From Halichondria panicea (taxonomy: Eukaryota > Porifera > Demospongiae > Suberitida > Halichondriidae), in NCBI RefSeq assembly GCF_963675165.1, contig NC_087377.1, positions 4,362,042 through 4,394,541 of the forward strand: a stretch of 32,500 nt of DNA, read 5' to 3'. Positions 1 to 10,988 of the stretch are shown here, in pieces. The position numbers were made by a program, and so were the translations under genes. The stretch's first letter is position 1. Each line of letters starts with the position of its first letter. The notes under the pieces were generated by a model. The model was not told the origin of the DNA. It ran no database searches and saw nothing but the letters and a program-made list of their open reading frames with translations.

Positions 1-880
1 AACTGCAGGCTTTTTATACTCGAATTGAAGCGCTTTTCCAATAATTAACACTAATAACCTTCGTATAATTATTATGCGAAGGTTTTTAGAATTGATTCAG
101 CTAATCTATGAGCTAGTTAGCTTGTATATACAGTGCATGATAGCTAAAATATTATAGCTGGTGATATCCATCTGGAAGGACTCTCTTGGGCATATGCTAT
201 AATATGCTGTTATGCATGTTACCAAGGGTGTATACGCATGTTACCTTGTCTGATCATGCTGAGAGAATGTGAGACATGCATGCTTTTATTCCAAGTTCCT
301 GGTCAATATTTGATGTTGTAAAATGAACTGTATAACATAATAGTATGATATATAGATCCAGTTAGGATTGCCTTGCTTGCGCCTTTCTCTTCGCAGCCTG
401 GAATCGAGGCTAGAATAGCCAGCTTGCGAGTCAGCTCTCATCACAGAGACATCCGGTTGCTGGGTGGGGCTCGAAATGACTGCATTATAGGCGCATTCTC
501 GAATATAAGGGTATATAGAGCTCTGCTATTGACCCCAAAAGCGCATGCACTAATAATCCAGTTTCTACGGTATGTTAGACACTAGTTGATAAAATCTACA
601 TGGGAAGTACATGGGAAGTATAGTACATGGGAAAAGTGCCTCAGAGCAGGTACTATGGGACTTAGTATACCTGTAAATTACCTAGTATTCTGTTGTCAAG
701 TAATGTAATGTATTGTAGTCAAGCGGTTTGCGCATGCGCACTATATTATTCTGCATAATTATGACTGTACAGTAGACTCTAGCTCGTTAATTATATAATC
801 CGGTCACCCTATATCTATCTTGCAGGCTATAATTATAAAGCTATATATAATAATTATGTTATATCTTGTAGTAGTACATT
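1..880. other. No gene recognised; AT-rich with small hairpins
   Basis: A hairpin AACCTTCG...CGAAGGTT lies at 57-86. An ORF of 70 codons at 373-585 has no recognised domain. TACATGGGAA is repeated three times at 598-634. Confidence 0.5.
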
Positions 881-1660
881 GCTTGGAATATTTATCTCAA
901 CTTTTCAAGGTATAATTATTGTCGGGATAATTAAAGTACCAGAGGAGACTCTGTATTAGAACAAAGAAAATTGCCCAGAAAAGTGTCTCATAATTATAGC
1001 TTCCACAAGGGATATTAATTTTGGCAAGAACTGTGAAAGAAGCCATTAAGATCAACCATGAGTTAGTGCATGCACTTGACCTTTTCCAAGAATTCACCAA
1101 AACAGTTAGCCACCCTACTGCAGTCTAGCTATTTCCTGTGATAGTCCAAACGGAAAATTATATTCTAGGCTGAGGAGTTGACAATCCATATAGTTATAGC
1201 TGTGATGTACAAGCTTATTGCATGTGCTTTGATTCGATCTGTCTGCACTGATACAAGAGTCAATACAAGATGGCAACTGTCCTGACTGTCCAGTCTGTGG
1301 AGCATGCACTGCTGCATGAGGCTTCAATTACAAGCACCTTTTCTGGCAGCTTCAGTAAAACCAGACAAAGACGACAAGCCACGATAAATCCAGAGCCTGG
1401 TAAATCATGTATTTCCAAAACTTAAAATTGATAAAATGTGTGCATGCTTTTCTGTGATGGGTTGGTTTTGATAGTATATGTACGTAATTGTTTGATTATA
1501 GCTAAGCTTGCCTATCAACTGACTAGAATGTTGATAATTATTATTCCTCGAGGCGTAGCCGCACGAGGGATACGGTATGCCTGTATGTATGTGTATTCCA
1601 ACCGTATAACTGCTAGCTTGGCGATTGCAATGCGACGAAAACTAGCTATTCAAAATTGCA
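881..1660 (+). repeat. Left arm of an inverted duplication (partner about 9880-10663)
   Basis: The plus strand here matches the reverse complement of about 9880-10663 over several hundred bases with scattered substitutions and small indels. The match includes the upstream flank of exon 1, exon 1 itself, and downstream intron into a terminal hairpin near 1547. A further partial copy of the last portion follows at about 1650-1860. Arms lie about 8 kb apart around gene A exons 2 and 3. Confidence 0.75.
1205..1399 (+). pseudogene. Inverted, frameshifted copy of the exon-1 (signal peptide) region
   Basis: On the plus strand this segment starts MYKLIACALI and then loses frame. It is 195 nt against 187 nt in the two intact exon-1 copies. 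The eight extra bases are two separate 4-bp insertions: GATC (or TCGA) at about 1236-1239 and CATG at about 1315-1318. The splice donor GTAAAT is preserved. It belongs to the inverted duplication described separately. Confidence 0.7.
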
Positions 1661-1870
1661 TGTGCATGCTTTTCTGTGATGAGTTGGTTTTGATAGTATG
1701 AACGTAATTATATGACTATAGCTAAGCTTGCCTATCAACTGACTAGAATGTTTAGTATTGTTATGATAATTATTATGCCTCGAGGCGTACTCGCACAAGG
1801 GGTACGGTAAAGCTGCCTGTGTGTATGTGTATTCCAACCGTAATTGCTCGGCGGTTGCAATGCGAATGAA
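1545..1870 (+). repeat. Two partial copies of a hairpin-ended repeat (CCTCG...CGAGG + ATACGGTA)
   Basis: At 1547 and 1777 the sequence TTAT(T/G)CCTCGAGGCGTA... is followed by a CGAGG-like partner and (A/T)ACGGTA, then ATGTGTATTCCAACCGTA. A reverse-complement copy ends near 9950-9990. The two plus copies are near-tandem and share the flank from TTTCTGTGATG to AGAATG. Confidence 0.55.
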
Positions 1871-1920
1871 AAAAAAAACTATAACAAAATATTTGCATAA
1901 AAACTAGACACTTATTTTAC

Positions 1921-2058
1921 CTTCTGTTGCAGACAAACTTCTAGTGACAGCAAAAGCTCTTGTTATTACCGAACGGTCTCCTCTTGTTATCATGAACTCC
2001 ATATCCACTAGACCCACTGTTTCCACAACAACAATGTCTTGAGCTTGGATCCAGGCCA
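1921..2058 (-). CDS. Gene A exon 3: first half of Calx-beta-like domain
   Basis: 138 nt with phase 1 at both ends. It encodes [31 protein letters not shown] and LSATEG. The donor is GTAAAA. The partner exon with the DDD and TITIIDD motifs was not found downstream. Confidence 0.65.
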
Positions 2059-2119
2059 CTGGAGGAAAGAAGTGAAATAAATTAACACAAAATTAATGAT
2101 AATTATTAATAGAACTTAC

Positions 2120-3520
2120 ATCCTATTGGTCTCATCTCGAACGGTAGAGGGTAAGTTACTCTAACGTCTATAGCAAAGCTTTGTACACACCCCCAGAACG
2201 GTACATCACCAGAAAATTGTATATCAAAGGTTTGTTGGTCAAAGTGTTCAGTAGCTCCCCGCCCACACACCATTGACTCAAAACAGTTCTACCTACAATT
2301 GATGTTAGTGAAACCATCAGACGGTGTCAATACATCTCCATTGACTAGTAATCCTGGAGAGTTTAGATCCTGGAGAGTGTAGCTCAAGGACACAGGATCA
2401 TTACCTGACAGACTTGTGAGACTGTACCGAGTCAGATAGGAATCAACAGGTGGTGTATACACCATCGAGTATCCTAATCTACTGTGGTAACTCATAGCTG
2501 TAACTGGACGTGTCGACTGGACGCTACAAAATGTTGTTGTGAAAAAAAAACATTCAACGTATTGGCCTCGATTTATAACAGCAGTGAAAAGTGCCCCAGA
2601 ACCTGAAAGGGGCACTCTATTATTACTCACAGAGCCTGGCCGACATGGGCAGTTGACTTGTATAAAAGCTTCATCACTGATAGAGCCTATTCGAAACATA
2701 GACCCCCCAAAAGGTTCAATCGATAAAAGAAAGAATAAATCGCCGTATGTTGGGTGTGATGGAATTTGCTCCACACAATAATCAGTAGTGTCACTTATGC
2801 CACTGAAAACAGACAATGGCTTGTCAGATGTAATGATAGTGCCGGTCAAATCACCATCATTGATAAGCAACAGAGTATCAAAGCGATTGAAACGGCGTCC
2901 ATAGATAGCTTCTTCCTGAGAGGTACCCGGAGTTGTACGCTGCACACTTGGATTCACCCAGGAGGGATGAGTGTATGGTTGTGATGGTCTAACATGAATA
3001 GTTGTGTTATCTTGACAGGGTGTCATGAGAAACTGGCTACCACTATCACTTCCAATATAATATAATGAAAATATAAAATATTGGTAGTCTCTCGCCGTTG
3101 GAAACTCGACACAGTTAATAGCCATGAAGGTACCAGTTGAGGATCTAGTACTGCTAAGAGCATATACTGTGAGCTCATCACTCTGATTATCTGCAGTTAA
3201 GATCAGTCCCTTTTGTCTATCACTTGTATCATTATTGCCATTACTCTGTACTGATAAGTCTGGTAGTCCGCTAATGTTTGCAGCAGCTTGCAATTGAATG
3301 AATGTGAACTCCCCCCTCCGAGCTGTGCCAATACGAGAGAACAATCCACTGTCAGGTGATGTCTCGTTGAATCCTGTTAGGCCATGCAACTTTGTTTCGA
3401 TAGTAAAATTTGATACATTTTGTTCCGTCGTAATATAAAGTGTTATCTCGGATCGTCCATTACTATCTCTCATAAATGCAAGAGCAAATGTATTGCCTCT
3501 GGTTGTAGGAGCATTGGAAT
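2120..3520 (-). CDS. Gene A exon 2: IgGFc-binding-like domain, nonsense at 2289
   Basis: The same length (1401 nt) and the same boundaries (CTACAG acceptor, GTAAGT donor) as RTK exon 2. Shared blocks include [38 protein letters not shown] and [18 protein letters not shown]. The only stop seen is TAG at 2289-2291, close to the 3' end. The reading frame resumes as [12 protein letters not shown], as in the main gene. Confidence 0.75.
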
Positions 3521-3550
3521 CTGTAGAAATAGAGATATTAATTTCATATT

Positions 3551-4300
3551 ACATGGATGTATAATTGCATGGGGCGAGCCCGTACCCAAGAGTGGTGATC
3601 CATCACTGGTCAACAACTACCGGCCAATATCAATATTACCAGTTGTAAGCAAGACCCTGGAAAAACACGTAAAAGCACTTATGGAGGAGCACATGAAATT
3701 ACATTCACCAATTTCCCTAAGGCAATGGGGCTTTATGTCGTCACGTTCAACTGTGTCAGCTCTCATTCAAGCTAGTGATTGATAACTGGAGCAGGGCTGT
3801 CGACAGGGGATGGTCTGTATTGTATTTTTCTATGTCCAAAAAAGCTTTTAATTCTGTCCCATGCACATGTTGCTCTTTTGAAGCACCTTCAGTATCTGCA
3901 CATCAATGAGTACATTGTAAAGTGGATGAATAGTTATCTACTGAGCAGAGAGCAATTTGTTGGAATAGACGGATGTACTTCAACTGGTCTACGAGTCCTT
4001 TCTGGAGTTCCTCAGGGCTCGGTCTTAGGAGGCCCCTACTATTCATCTCTTATATAGTCAGTTACTATAGGCAGAGGCTACTCTACATACCCGATAAACA
4101 GTACCATACATACATACAAACATGTACTACTCATGCATGCGCATGACATACTTTCTATGCACGTAACAGAAGTTATTTCACAGGACAGCAACCTCAACAT
4201 GTTTGCCGATGATAATTATATAATGGTCCTGTATAAAGTCATCAAGTCTAATAATGACTACATTCTACTTCAAAACGATGTAAATGCTGTTTCAACATGA
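3551..4300 (+). pseudogene. Degenerate non-LTR reverse transcriptase fragment
   Basis: Plus-strand segments in shifting frames encode the pieces of a LINE-type RT: KSGDPSLVNNYRPISILPVV then SKTLEKHV, WGFMSSRSTVSALIQA, a broken SKKAFNSVPH block, INEYIVKWMNSYLLSREQ, SGVPQGSVLGG, and finally NLNMFADDNY, where the catalytic box is FADD. Several frameshifts and stops, plus an apparent insertion of about 120 bp between SVLGG and the FADD block, make it dead. The endonuclease and 3' end are not recognisable. Clade (CR1/Jockey-like) is a guess. It starts within 30-40 bp of the acceptor of gene A exon 2, so it sits inside intron 1. Confidence 0.75.
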
Positions 4301-4762
4301 ACTCTATAGGCTACTTCAATTCAAGGCCACATATGCATGGAATATGCTTCATAAGTATGGAGTCCCCACTATAGAAGTGAGAAAACCTGGAAAAAGTACA
4401 GAGATGTGCCATGAGAGTGTGGTATCTATAAAGCAGGAAGAACTACTGACTAGTGAGTGTCAGCATCTGGCCTTACAACTCTAAAAGACAAGAAGATGAA
4501 TGTGTCACTTGTACAACATTTTACATGACATGATAGACTTTAATTCCCAACCCACCGGTTGAAAGAAGAGAGATTAGCCATTCACAGTTAATGGTCTCTC
4601 CCTGGTATATACCAATTATTAGATTTCGAACATCAATGCACCAATACTCATTAATTCTTCCCACACGCTGTAACTTAATGGAACAAACTTGTTAGTACAC
4701 ACAATATAGTTACTGTCAGTGTGTTTGTATATCCTATAATATGCTGTTATGCTGAATTAATT

Positions 4763-4801
4763 GTTATGCCTCGGTGCGCATGCGCAAGCGAGGTATACGG
4801 T

Positions 4802-4841
<40 letters not shown>

Positions 4842-5320
4842 CTATTTCAGCTGCTCAAGGATCAATGAAGTGCAAGTAAGAGTTTCTATAGGCTTCTAGT
4901 CATGTTTTCTTGGCGTGCTATTTGTGGATTTGCAAAATAAAGCTTCGTTCTTGAGTTATGCCTAGTTTTGCTTACTTGGAATGCCATTGCAGCCTTTTCA
5001 GAAGAGTCAGTAGCAAAACTTGTTCACCGAGTGTTGCTACTCTACTTAGTAGTTAGCTCTGCACTAGAACACTAGCTGCAAGAGTGAGAAGAGAGCTGCA
5101 AGGCTCTGCTGACTTGCAGCTAGACATAAACTTTTGGCATCGATCGTTTTTAACAACAATCATGGTCGATCATTACCCACTATTTGAGTTTCCCTGTGAT
5201 TACAGTACAGCAAAATTAATCATGCAATGATAGTATAAAAAGCTAGCTAGTAGTTTTATGTTTAGTTATGTAGCTTTGGCACCTCCACCGAGGCATCAGC
5301 ACCCGCGGTGCTTTCATTAT
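4763..5320 (+). mobile_element. Foldback-type nonautonomous element, copy 1 (+)
   Basis: One end is the hairpin CCTCGGTGCGCATGCGCAAG closing with CGAGG, followed by TATACGGTA and a GT microsatellite. The body starts GACTATTTCAGCTGCTCAAG, and the other end is CACCGAGGCATCAGCACCCG closing with a GGTGC hairpin. The same body recurs inverted at 7681-8290, and at 19864-20487, 20484-20875 and 32058-32475. No open reading frame is present. Confidence 0.75.
4803..4838 (+). repeat. (GT)n microsatellite
   Basis: Nearly pure GT run in the foldback element; the inverted copy carries CA at 8189-8243. Shorter CA runs occur at 20808-20826 and 23811-23826. Confidence 0.9.
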
Positions 5321-5438
5321 AAAAGCGTTGTATTTTTGTACGCCATGGACGACCGACATGACATTACTGTCTGACTGTTTAGATGTGGTGTGGCCCGTAC
5401 CAAGGCCACGCCCATATAGTGACGTTTAGAGGGGGGGT

Positions 5439-5573
5439 CCAGAGGAGGTCTGACATGCGTGCACGAATCACTACAAGTTCTGTGCATTAATGTTATTGCG
5501 GTCACGTGATAATATCCAGGCCAAATGCACTGAACTTGTAGTGATTCGTGCACGCATGTCGGACCTCCTCTGG
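5439..5573. repeat. Long imperfect hairpin (arms about 48 bp)
   Basis: The left arm starting CCAGAGGAGGTCTGACATGC is matched in inverted form by the right arm ending GACCTCCTCTGG, with a loop of about 38 bp containing GGTCACGTGA. Both sides abut G runs (5431-5437, 5572-5580). This has the form of a foldback MITE. A short ORF across it on the minus strand is a by-product. Confidence 0.8.
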
Positions 5574-5803
5574 GGGGGGGATCAGAATAATGCAAAAGTA
5601 GTTTGAAAGTGCCGCCCACCACTGCCCATAACTTGATGTTTATTCAGAGCTTCCACTAGAAGATATTTTGAACTATTATAGTCATATACATGCACCAACA
5701 TAATTATGATAATTATAATTATGTGCATGCTTCAAACTTCGTTTCATAAGTTAATATTAATGAGCAAACGTTCTGCTGTTTAGGGGTTGGTAGATTATGC
5801 TGG

Positions 5804-6066
5804 CATAATTTTGAGCATAATCGCATGTTGTCCTATTATTCACTGTGATTTGTACAGTGATTAATCGCGTATCAGTAATTGCACGTTGTCAAGGCAGTAA
5901 TTGCACGTTGTCATTAACGACGTGCAATTACTGCCTTGACGACCGCACGTTCGAATAACGGCCGCGGCTAATTTTTTTACTGAAACTGCAGCTAAAAGTG
6001 TCCTTAAAACTGCATCATTGCTTGTTACTTGTGCTATTAATCCCATATTGCACTCTTAGCCATACT
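5804..6066 (+). mobile_element. Short, internally deleted copy of a retrotransposon
   Basis: The first part (CATGTTGTCCTATTATTCAC onward to AAAACTGCATCA) repeats at 6094-6287, and the last part (ATTGCTTGTTAC to ACTATTAAT) repeats at 7467-7520. It is therefore a derivative in which the body of the downstream element is missing. It includes a 20-bp perfect inverted repeat, 5888-5907 with 5921-5940. Confidence 0.65.
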
Positions 6067-6093
6067 ATTAATAGGCACATTTTTTTGGAGAAT

Positions 6094-7520
6094 TATGCAA
6101 TTATGAGAATAAACGCATGTTGTCCTATTATTCACTGTGATTCGTACAGTGATTAATTGCGTATCAGTAATTGCACGTCGTCATTAACGACATGCAATTA
6201 CTGCCTTGACGACCGCACGTCGAATAACGGCCGCGGCTAATTTTTTTACTGAAACTGCAGCTAAAAATGTCCTTAAAACTGCATCACTTGGTGGCCTTGG
6301 GATAGACATTCCATCAAGAACAGCGGCTCATAAGATAGCATCATCCCTTCTAGTCACGTCGACTCTCTGTGACCACATCCTCTCTCAGGACCCTAACTAT
6401 GGCCCCACTATTGTTTCGTAGCAGCTGGAATTCAAGAGACAAGTTCATCAACAAAATCAAGCAAATAGCCTTGCTGAAGCGAATAGGATCTCGGAGGCCT
6501 TGCCGGACCCACTAAGGAGAGCGATGGATTTCGCAAAAGAGAAGGGAGCATCAACATGGCTCACTGCCATACCATTGGTGGAACACGGTTTTGCACTCCA
6601 CAAGGGCGCTTTTCAAGATGCCCTAGCCCTCAGATATGGCTGGACTCCAGCAGACATGCCCCTAAAATGTGAATGTGGAAAAAACTCATCAGTGGAACAT
6701 GCCATGTCCTGTGCTAGGGAAGGATTCCCCTCAATCAGGCACAACGAGATCAGGGACCTAACAGCCACCCTCCTAACAGAAGTGTGCAATAATGTTTGTA
6801 CAGAGCCGGAATTACAACCTGTGTCACAGGAAGCTCTGAGAGGTGCCTCAGCCAACCGCCAGGATATGGAGCACGGCTAGATATAGCAGCCAACGGTTTT
6901 TGGGGAGGAACATTTGAAAGAACTTACTTTGACGTTAGAGTATTTAACCCCTTGGCCCCGTCCAACAGACATACCCAACTCTCCTCCGCATACGGAAAGC
7001 ATGAAAGGATCAAAAAGCGGGCCTATGAACAAAGAATAAGAGAGATCGAACATGCCACCTTCACACCACTCGTACTTTCTGCCACAGGGGGGCTAGGTAA
7101 TGAGGCCAACACATTTTACAAAAGACTGGCATCACTTCTGGCAACCAAATGGAACAATCCCTACAGTAGTACTATGTGCTGGCTAAGATGCCGACTATCT
7201 TTCTCTCTCCTCCGATCATCAATCATGTCCATTAGAGGAGCAAGGTCCTCATGTGGGCACGCAGCGTTAACCCCTACAGCCGTGGACCTGGTTAACTCTG
7301 AATGTAACATTACATTATGAACTTACTCTTTTTTTCACTTACTTTGAACCTTCTATCATTGCGCATGCATAAAAAAATAAAAAAAATAAAAAAAATAAAT
7401 CACAAACGATTAACAATCAATAGTATGGCTACTCGTGTACGCCTCGTGCAATTAGTATCCTTGCCATTGCTTGTTACTCGTGCTATTAATCCCATATTGC
7501 ACTCTTAGCCATACTATTAA
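6094..7520 (+). mobile_element. Degenerate non-LTR retrotransposon C-terminal region (CCHC plus restriction-like endonuclease)
   Basis: A plus-strand frame from 6206 encodes ASLGGLGIDIPSRTAAHKIA, a late-RT/thumb-type segment, then HGFALHKGAFQDALALRYGW, then a zinc knuckle CECGKNSSVEHAMSC, then, after a frame change near 6870, ARLDIAANGFW...YFDVRVFNP and EHATFTPLVLSATGG. A CCHC finger followed by spaced Asp residues matches R2-type elements with a restriction-like endonuclease. There is a TAG at 6419-6421, with the frame continuing on both sides, and a 1-bp loss near 6867-6871. The catalytic RT core is absent, so this is a 5'-truncated dead copy. The 3' end is shared with the short copy upstream and, inverted, with 30022-30063. 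Confidence 0.65.
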
Positions 7521-7680
7521 TGGGCAGGTTTTGGAAATACAGGTCAGTACGAATCATATAGTATAAAAACATTTGTAGGCCTGCATGATGGAAGTATACT
7601 GGCGGTTAATTATCTCCTTGGCATAGTGTAACAGATGGAGTCGTGTGGCCATTACTTATAGTTTGATGTTATACTTGTGC

Positions 7681-8290
7681 AATGAAAGCACTGCGGGTGC
7701 TGATGCCTCGGTGGAGGTGCCAAAGCTACATAACATAAAACTACTAATAGCTAGCTTTTATATACACACATTGATTTGATTATAATTATCATGATGAACA
7801 TTTTTAATTTTGCTGCATGCGGGGAAACTCAAATAGTGGGTAATGATCGACCATGATTGTTGTTAAAAACGATTGATGCCAAAAGTTCAAGTCTAAAATT
7901 AATGGCTGCTAGTCAGCAGAGCCTTACAGCTTTATTCTCACTCTTGCAGCTACCAATAGCTAGCGTTCTAGTGGAGCTAACTACTAAATAGAGTAGCAAC
8001 ACTCGGTGAATAAGTTTTGCTACAGACTCTTCTGAAAAGGCTGCGCAATGGCATTCCAAGTAGGCATAACTCGAGAACGAAGCATTATTTTGCAAATCCA
8101 CAAATAGCATGCCAAGAAAACATGACTAGAAGCCTATAGAAACTCTTACTTGCACTTCATTGATCCTTGAGCAGCTGAAATAGTCTACACACACACATGC
8201 ACACACACACAGACAGACAGACACACACACACACACACACACAACACACTACCGTATACCTCGCTTGCGCATGCGCACCGAGGCATAACG
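7681..8290 (-). mobile_element. Foldback-type nonautonomous element, copy 2 (-)
   Basis: Reverse complement of the copy at 4763-5320, with the GT microsatellite as CA at 8189-8243 and the terminal hairpin at 8255-8285. The two copies face each other around 2.4 kb of retrotransposon debris. A further inverted match, GGGGTTGGTAGATTATGCT (5781) to 8391-8410, suggests that the inverted arrangement extends beyond the element itself. Confidence 0.75.
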
Positions 8291-9879
8291 ACATGGGGCC
8301 TATAATTATGTTGTGCTTTAAAGGATAATGTGGGTATAATTTGTAGGCTGCTAACTTGATAAAAGAATAGCATAATAGGTAATATCTCGAGCATAATCTA
8401 CCAACCCCTACAATTAAGCTGTACAGATGGCAGGCTGTGTACACGATGTTAGATCACGTGACAGTACTAAATCCCCATGCAATTATACATCTTAGATACA
8501 ACATGTGTTTTACTGTGTTGGTGCACTTGCTGGGAAGGTGTGTGTGCTAATGCCTCTCACCATGTTTAGCTTTCTCAAGAAGAGGTATTTATAATAGTTT
8601 GCTTTGTATATAATGTTACGTTTTTATTGTTGTTGATAATGAATTCCACACAGTAGCAGTGAGACACGGATCAAGGATTCTTGTCAGGGGGATTTCAGTA
8701 GCAAGGCAGGGCTCAAGCGGGACAAGGACTCCGCAAAAAAAGGTGTCACTTCTACAAAACAGTCAGCATGCGCATTAGGACTTCACCTAAAAAAAGGTCA
8801 GCACTTAATGTTTAGAGACAGCATGCGCTGGATCGAGGCTTAGAGCCTTTGAGTCACTAGAACTGCACAAACAGAACTAAAAGTAATTTAGTGATAAGCG
8901 AATATGAAAGCTTGTAATAAAGAAAAAACTAGCTAACAAGCTGCTTACGCGTCCCGCTCACTTATGTTTATGGATCAACCACTATAAGGTCGGGGGGTGC
9001 TTCCTCTGCTACCTGCTAGATCCGCCCCTGAGTTTAATGGAAACAGAAGCCTATCTGTGAATGAATAGGTTAAAGTTCGCAATGGTACAGCTTTGCAGCT
9101 AGCTCTTTTCTGACTTTTAACTAAAGTTGAATAGAAACTTTGTGCGAACAGATGATGCTACGAAAGATTCTGAAGAGACTGCAACAGACCTCACTGTAAG
9201 TATAAAATTAGTCATAACTGGAGAACAAAGCTGCATATATATCCACGTATCAAATCCAAGAGAACGTGGGCTATAATAATATTATTTACTGATATTCACT
9301 CTGTATCCTAATAGGTGATGTCCATGCAATAATTATGTTATACTAGAGTGACATAAGGTGTCATAGGGCGAGCGGAAGCGTTTGAATTCATGTTTTGCCT
9401 AAGTTCACCGTCAGGTTTAATTTGATGCACTTCCTTCATGTGATCAGTCAGCCCCACTTCTCTCTCTAGCTAGTGACTCTGAGACTAAAGCTGAGACTGA
9501 GCTGCATGGCTGGCCGGCCATGGATATGGAATGGTATAAATGTTAATGTGATAATGACGTTACTTAAAGTATAGTTTGGAAGTTCCCCTAATTTTGTCTT
9601 GTTTGTTTTGTGGCCAAGCAAGGTTTATTATCACAAGACAACAAGTTTTACTGCTGGCGTGCCCGTGGCCTCAAGTGCATGTGTCTTGTCTGAGCTTAGT
9701 GTAGCTTAGCCTTGCCTGCATGTGGCCTCAAGAGTCTGTGAGCTAGCCAGTTGTGGCCTCTGTAACCATGTGGACAGTTTCGGTAAAACGATAGCGAACT
9801 TTCATACATAAAATTCGCTATCTGATATTCTTTATGCTTTAGATAACCGTCCATTTGAACTCTTTCGTCACAACCAGTC
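8291..9879. other. Intron/intergenic DNA without recognised genes
   Basis: No convincing exon was seen. The stretch contains repeat-like text (GCATGCGC motifs at 8765 and 8822, a short G run at 8991-8997) and, near 9650-9760, GGCGTGCC-TGGCCTCAAG units like those at 23400-23700. It is the distal part of gene A intron 1. Confidence 0.5.
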
Positions 9880-10663
9880 ATAGTTTTCGTCGCATTGCAA
9901 TCGCCAAGCATGCAGTTATACAGTTGGAATACACATACCATACATACAGGCATACCGTATCCCTCGTGCGGCTATACGCCTTGAGGAATAATAATTATCA
10001 ACATTCTAGTCAGTTGATAGGCAAGCTTAGCTATAATCAAACAATTACGTACATACTATCAAAACCAACCCATCACAGAAAAGCATGCACATGCAATTTT
10101 CTAACATTTAAATAAGATTTGGAAATACATAATTTACCAGGCTCTGGATTTATTGTGGCTTGTCGTCTTTGTCTGGTTTTAGTGAAGCTGCCAGCAAAGG
10201 TGCTTGTAATTGAAGCCTCAGCAGTGGGTGCTCCACAGACTGGACAGTCAGGACAGTTGCCATCTTGTATTGACTCTTGTATCAGTGCAGACAGAATCAG
10301 AGCACATGCAATAAGCTTGTACATCACAGCTATAACTAGATCTATATGGATTGTCAACTCCTCAGCCTAGAATATAATTTTCCTTTGGACTATCACAGGA
10401 AATAGCTAGACTGTATGTAGGGTGGCTAACTGTTTTGGTCAATTCTTGGAAAAGGTCAAGTGCATTAACTCATGGTTGATTTTAATGGCTTCTTTCACAG
10501 TTCTTGCCAAAATTAATATCCCTTAATTATTGTGGAAGCTATAATTATGAGACACTTTTCTGGGCAATTTTCTTTGATCTAAATCAGCGGAGACTCTGGT
10601 CCTTTAATTTTACGATTGTTCTAAATATCCCGACAATATAATTATACCTTGAAAAGTTGAAAT
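9880..10663 (-). repeat. Right arm of the inverted duplication (intact exon-1 copy)
   Basis: The reverse complement aligns with 881-1660. This arm keeps exon 1 open and carries extra bases of its own, such as AGATCT at about 10338-10343 in the 5' flank and an ATAATTA-like insertion near 10524. Confidence 0.75.
10138..10324 (-). CDS. Gene A exon 1: signal peptide
   Basis: Encodes MYKLIACALILSALIQ (leader), then [14 protein letters not shown] and KTRQRRQ. It ends in phase 1 at GTAAAT, and joins exon 2 to give Asp as in the main gene. An upstream in-frame ATG at about 10357 also exists; I chose MYKL because it matches the main gene and the copy at 1205. Confidence 0.65.
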
Positions 10664-10988
10664 AAATATGCAATGTAGCTTTATATAGCCTGCAAGATAG
10701 ATACAATTATGGTGACTGGATTAATTAACGAGCTAGAGTCTAGACTTGAAGTTGCTCCCCTAATACACTACTTAGTGCATGTCAGAGCACATCATGGTAC
10801 AAGTTCTAGTAGCCATTATTGCTCAGACATAGCAACATTGTGGTGATTTTGTGGTTTTGTGGTAGTAAGCTGATTTAGTATTTTGCAAGGTCTATATAGG
10901 TAGCCTCGTTCCCAGGCCGATTTGTCTCTAAAGTAATGCTAAGCTGACAACTAGGCCTGGTAAAGATTGTATATGGGCGTGTCTTAAA

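Larger units (their letters stand above)
1921..10324 (-). pseudogene. Gene A: partial paralogue of the RTK ectodomain, with premature stop
   Basis: Three exons match the RTK: exon 1 at 10324-10138 (187 nt), exon 2 at 3520-2120 (1401 nt) and exon 3 at 2058-1921 (138 nt). Lengths and phases equal those of the main gene. Exon 2 has TAG at 2289-2291 where the main gene has TCG (Ser), so translation would end after INCR. No second Calx-beta, sushi, transmembrane or kinase exon was found between 1921 and the window edge, though they could lie outside it. The 6.6-kb first intron is full of transposable elements. It could be a dying duplicate or encode a short secreted IgGFc-domain protein; the sequence cannot decide. 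Confidence 0.65.

Noticed and set aside
373-585. 70-codon plus-strand ORF
   Set aside because: No recognisable domain, no good start, and repeat-like surroundings.
2539-2984. Plus-strand ORFs opposite the IgGFc exon
   Set aside because: They are antisense shadows of the minus-strand exon, which has clear homology to exon 2 of the main gene.
4284-4484. Short plus ORF after the FADD block of the RT fragment
   Set aside because: Does not match the expected downstream RT sequence; likely out-of-frame residue of the dead element.
5317-5622. Minus-strand 101-codon ORF
   Set aside because: It spans the long hairpin and G runs; no protein similarity recognised.
8157-8444. Minus-strand ORFs rich in CVCVCV
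   Set aside because: They are translations of a GT microsatellite in the foldback element.
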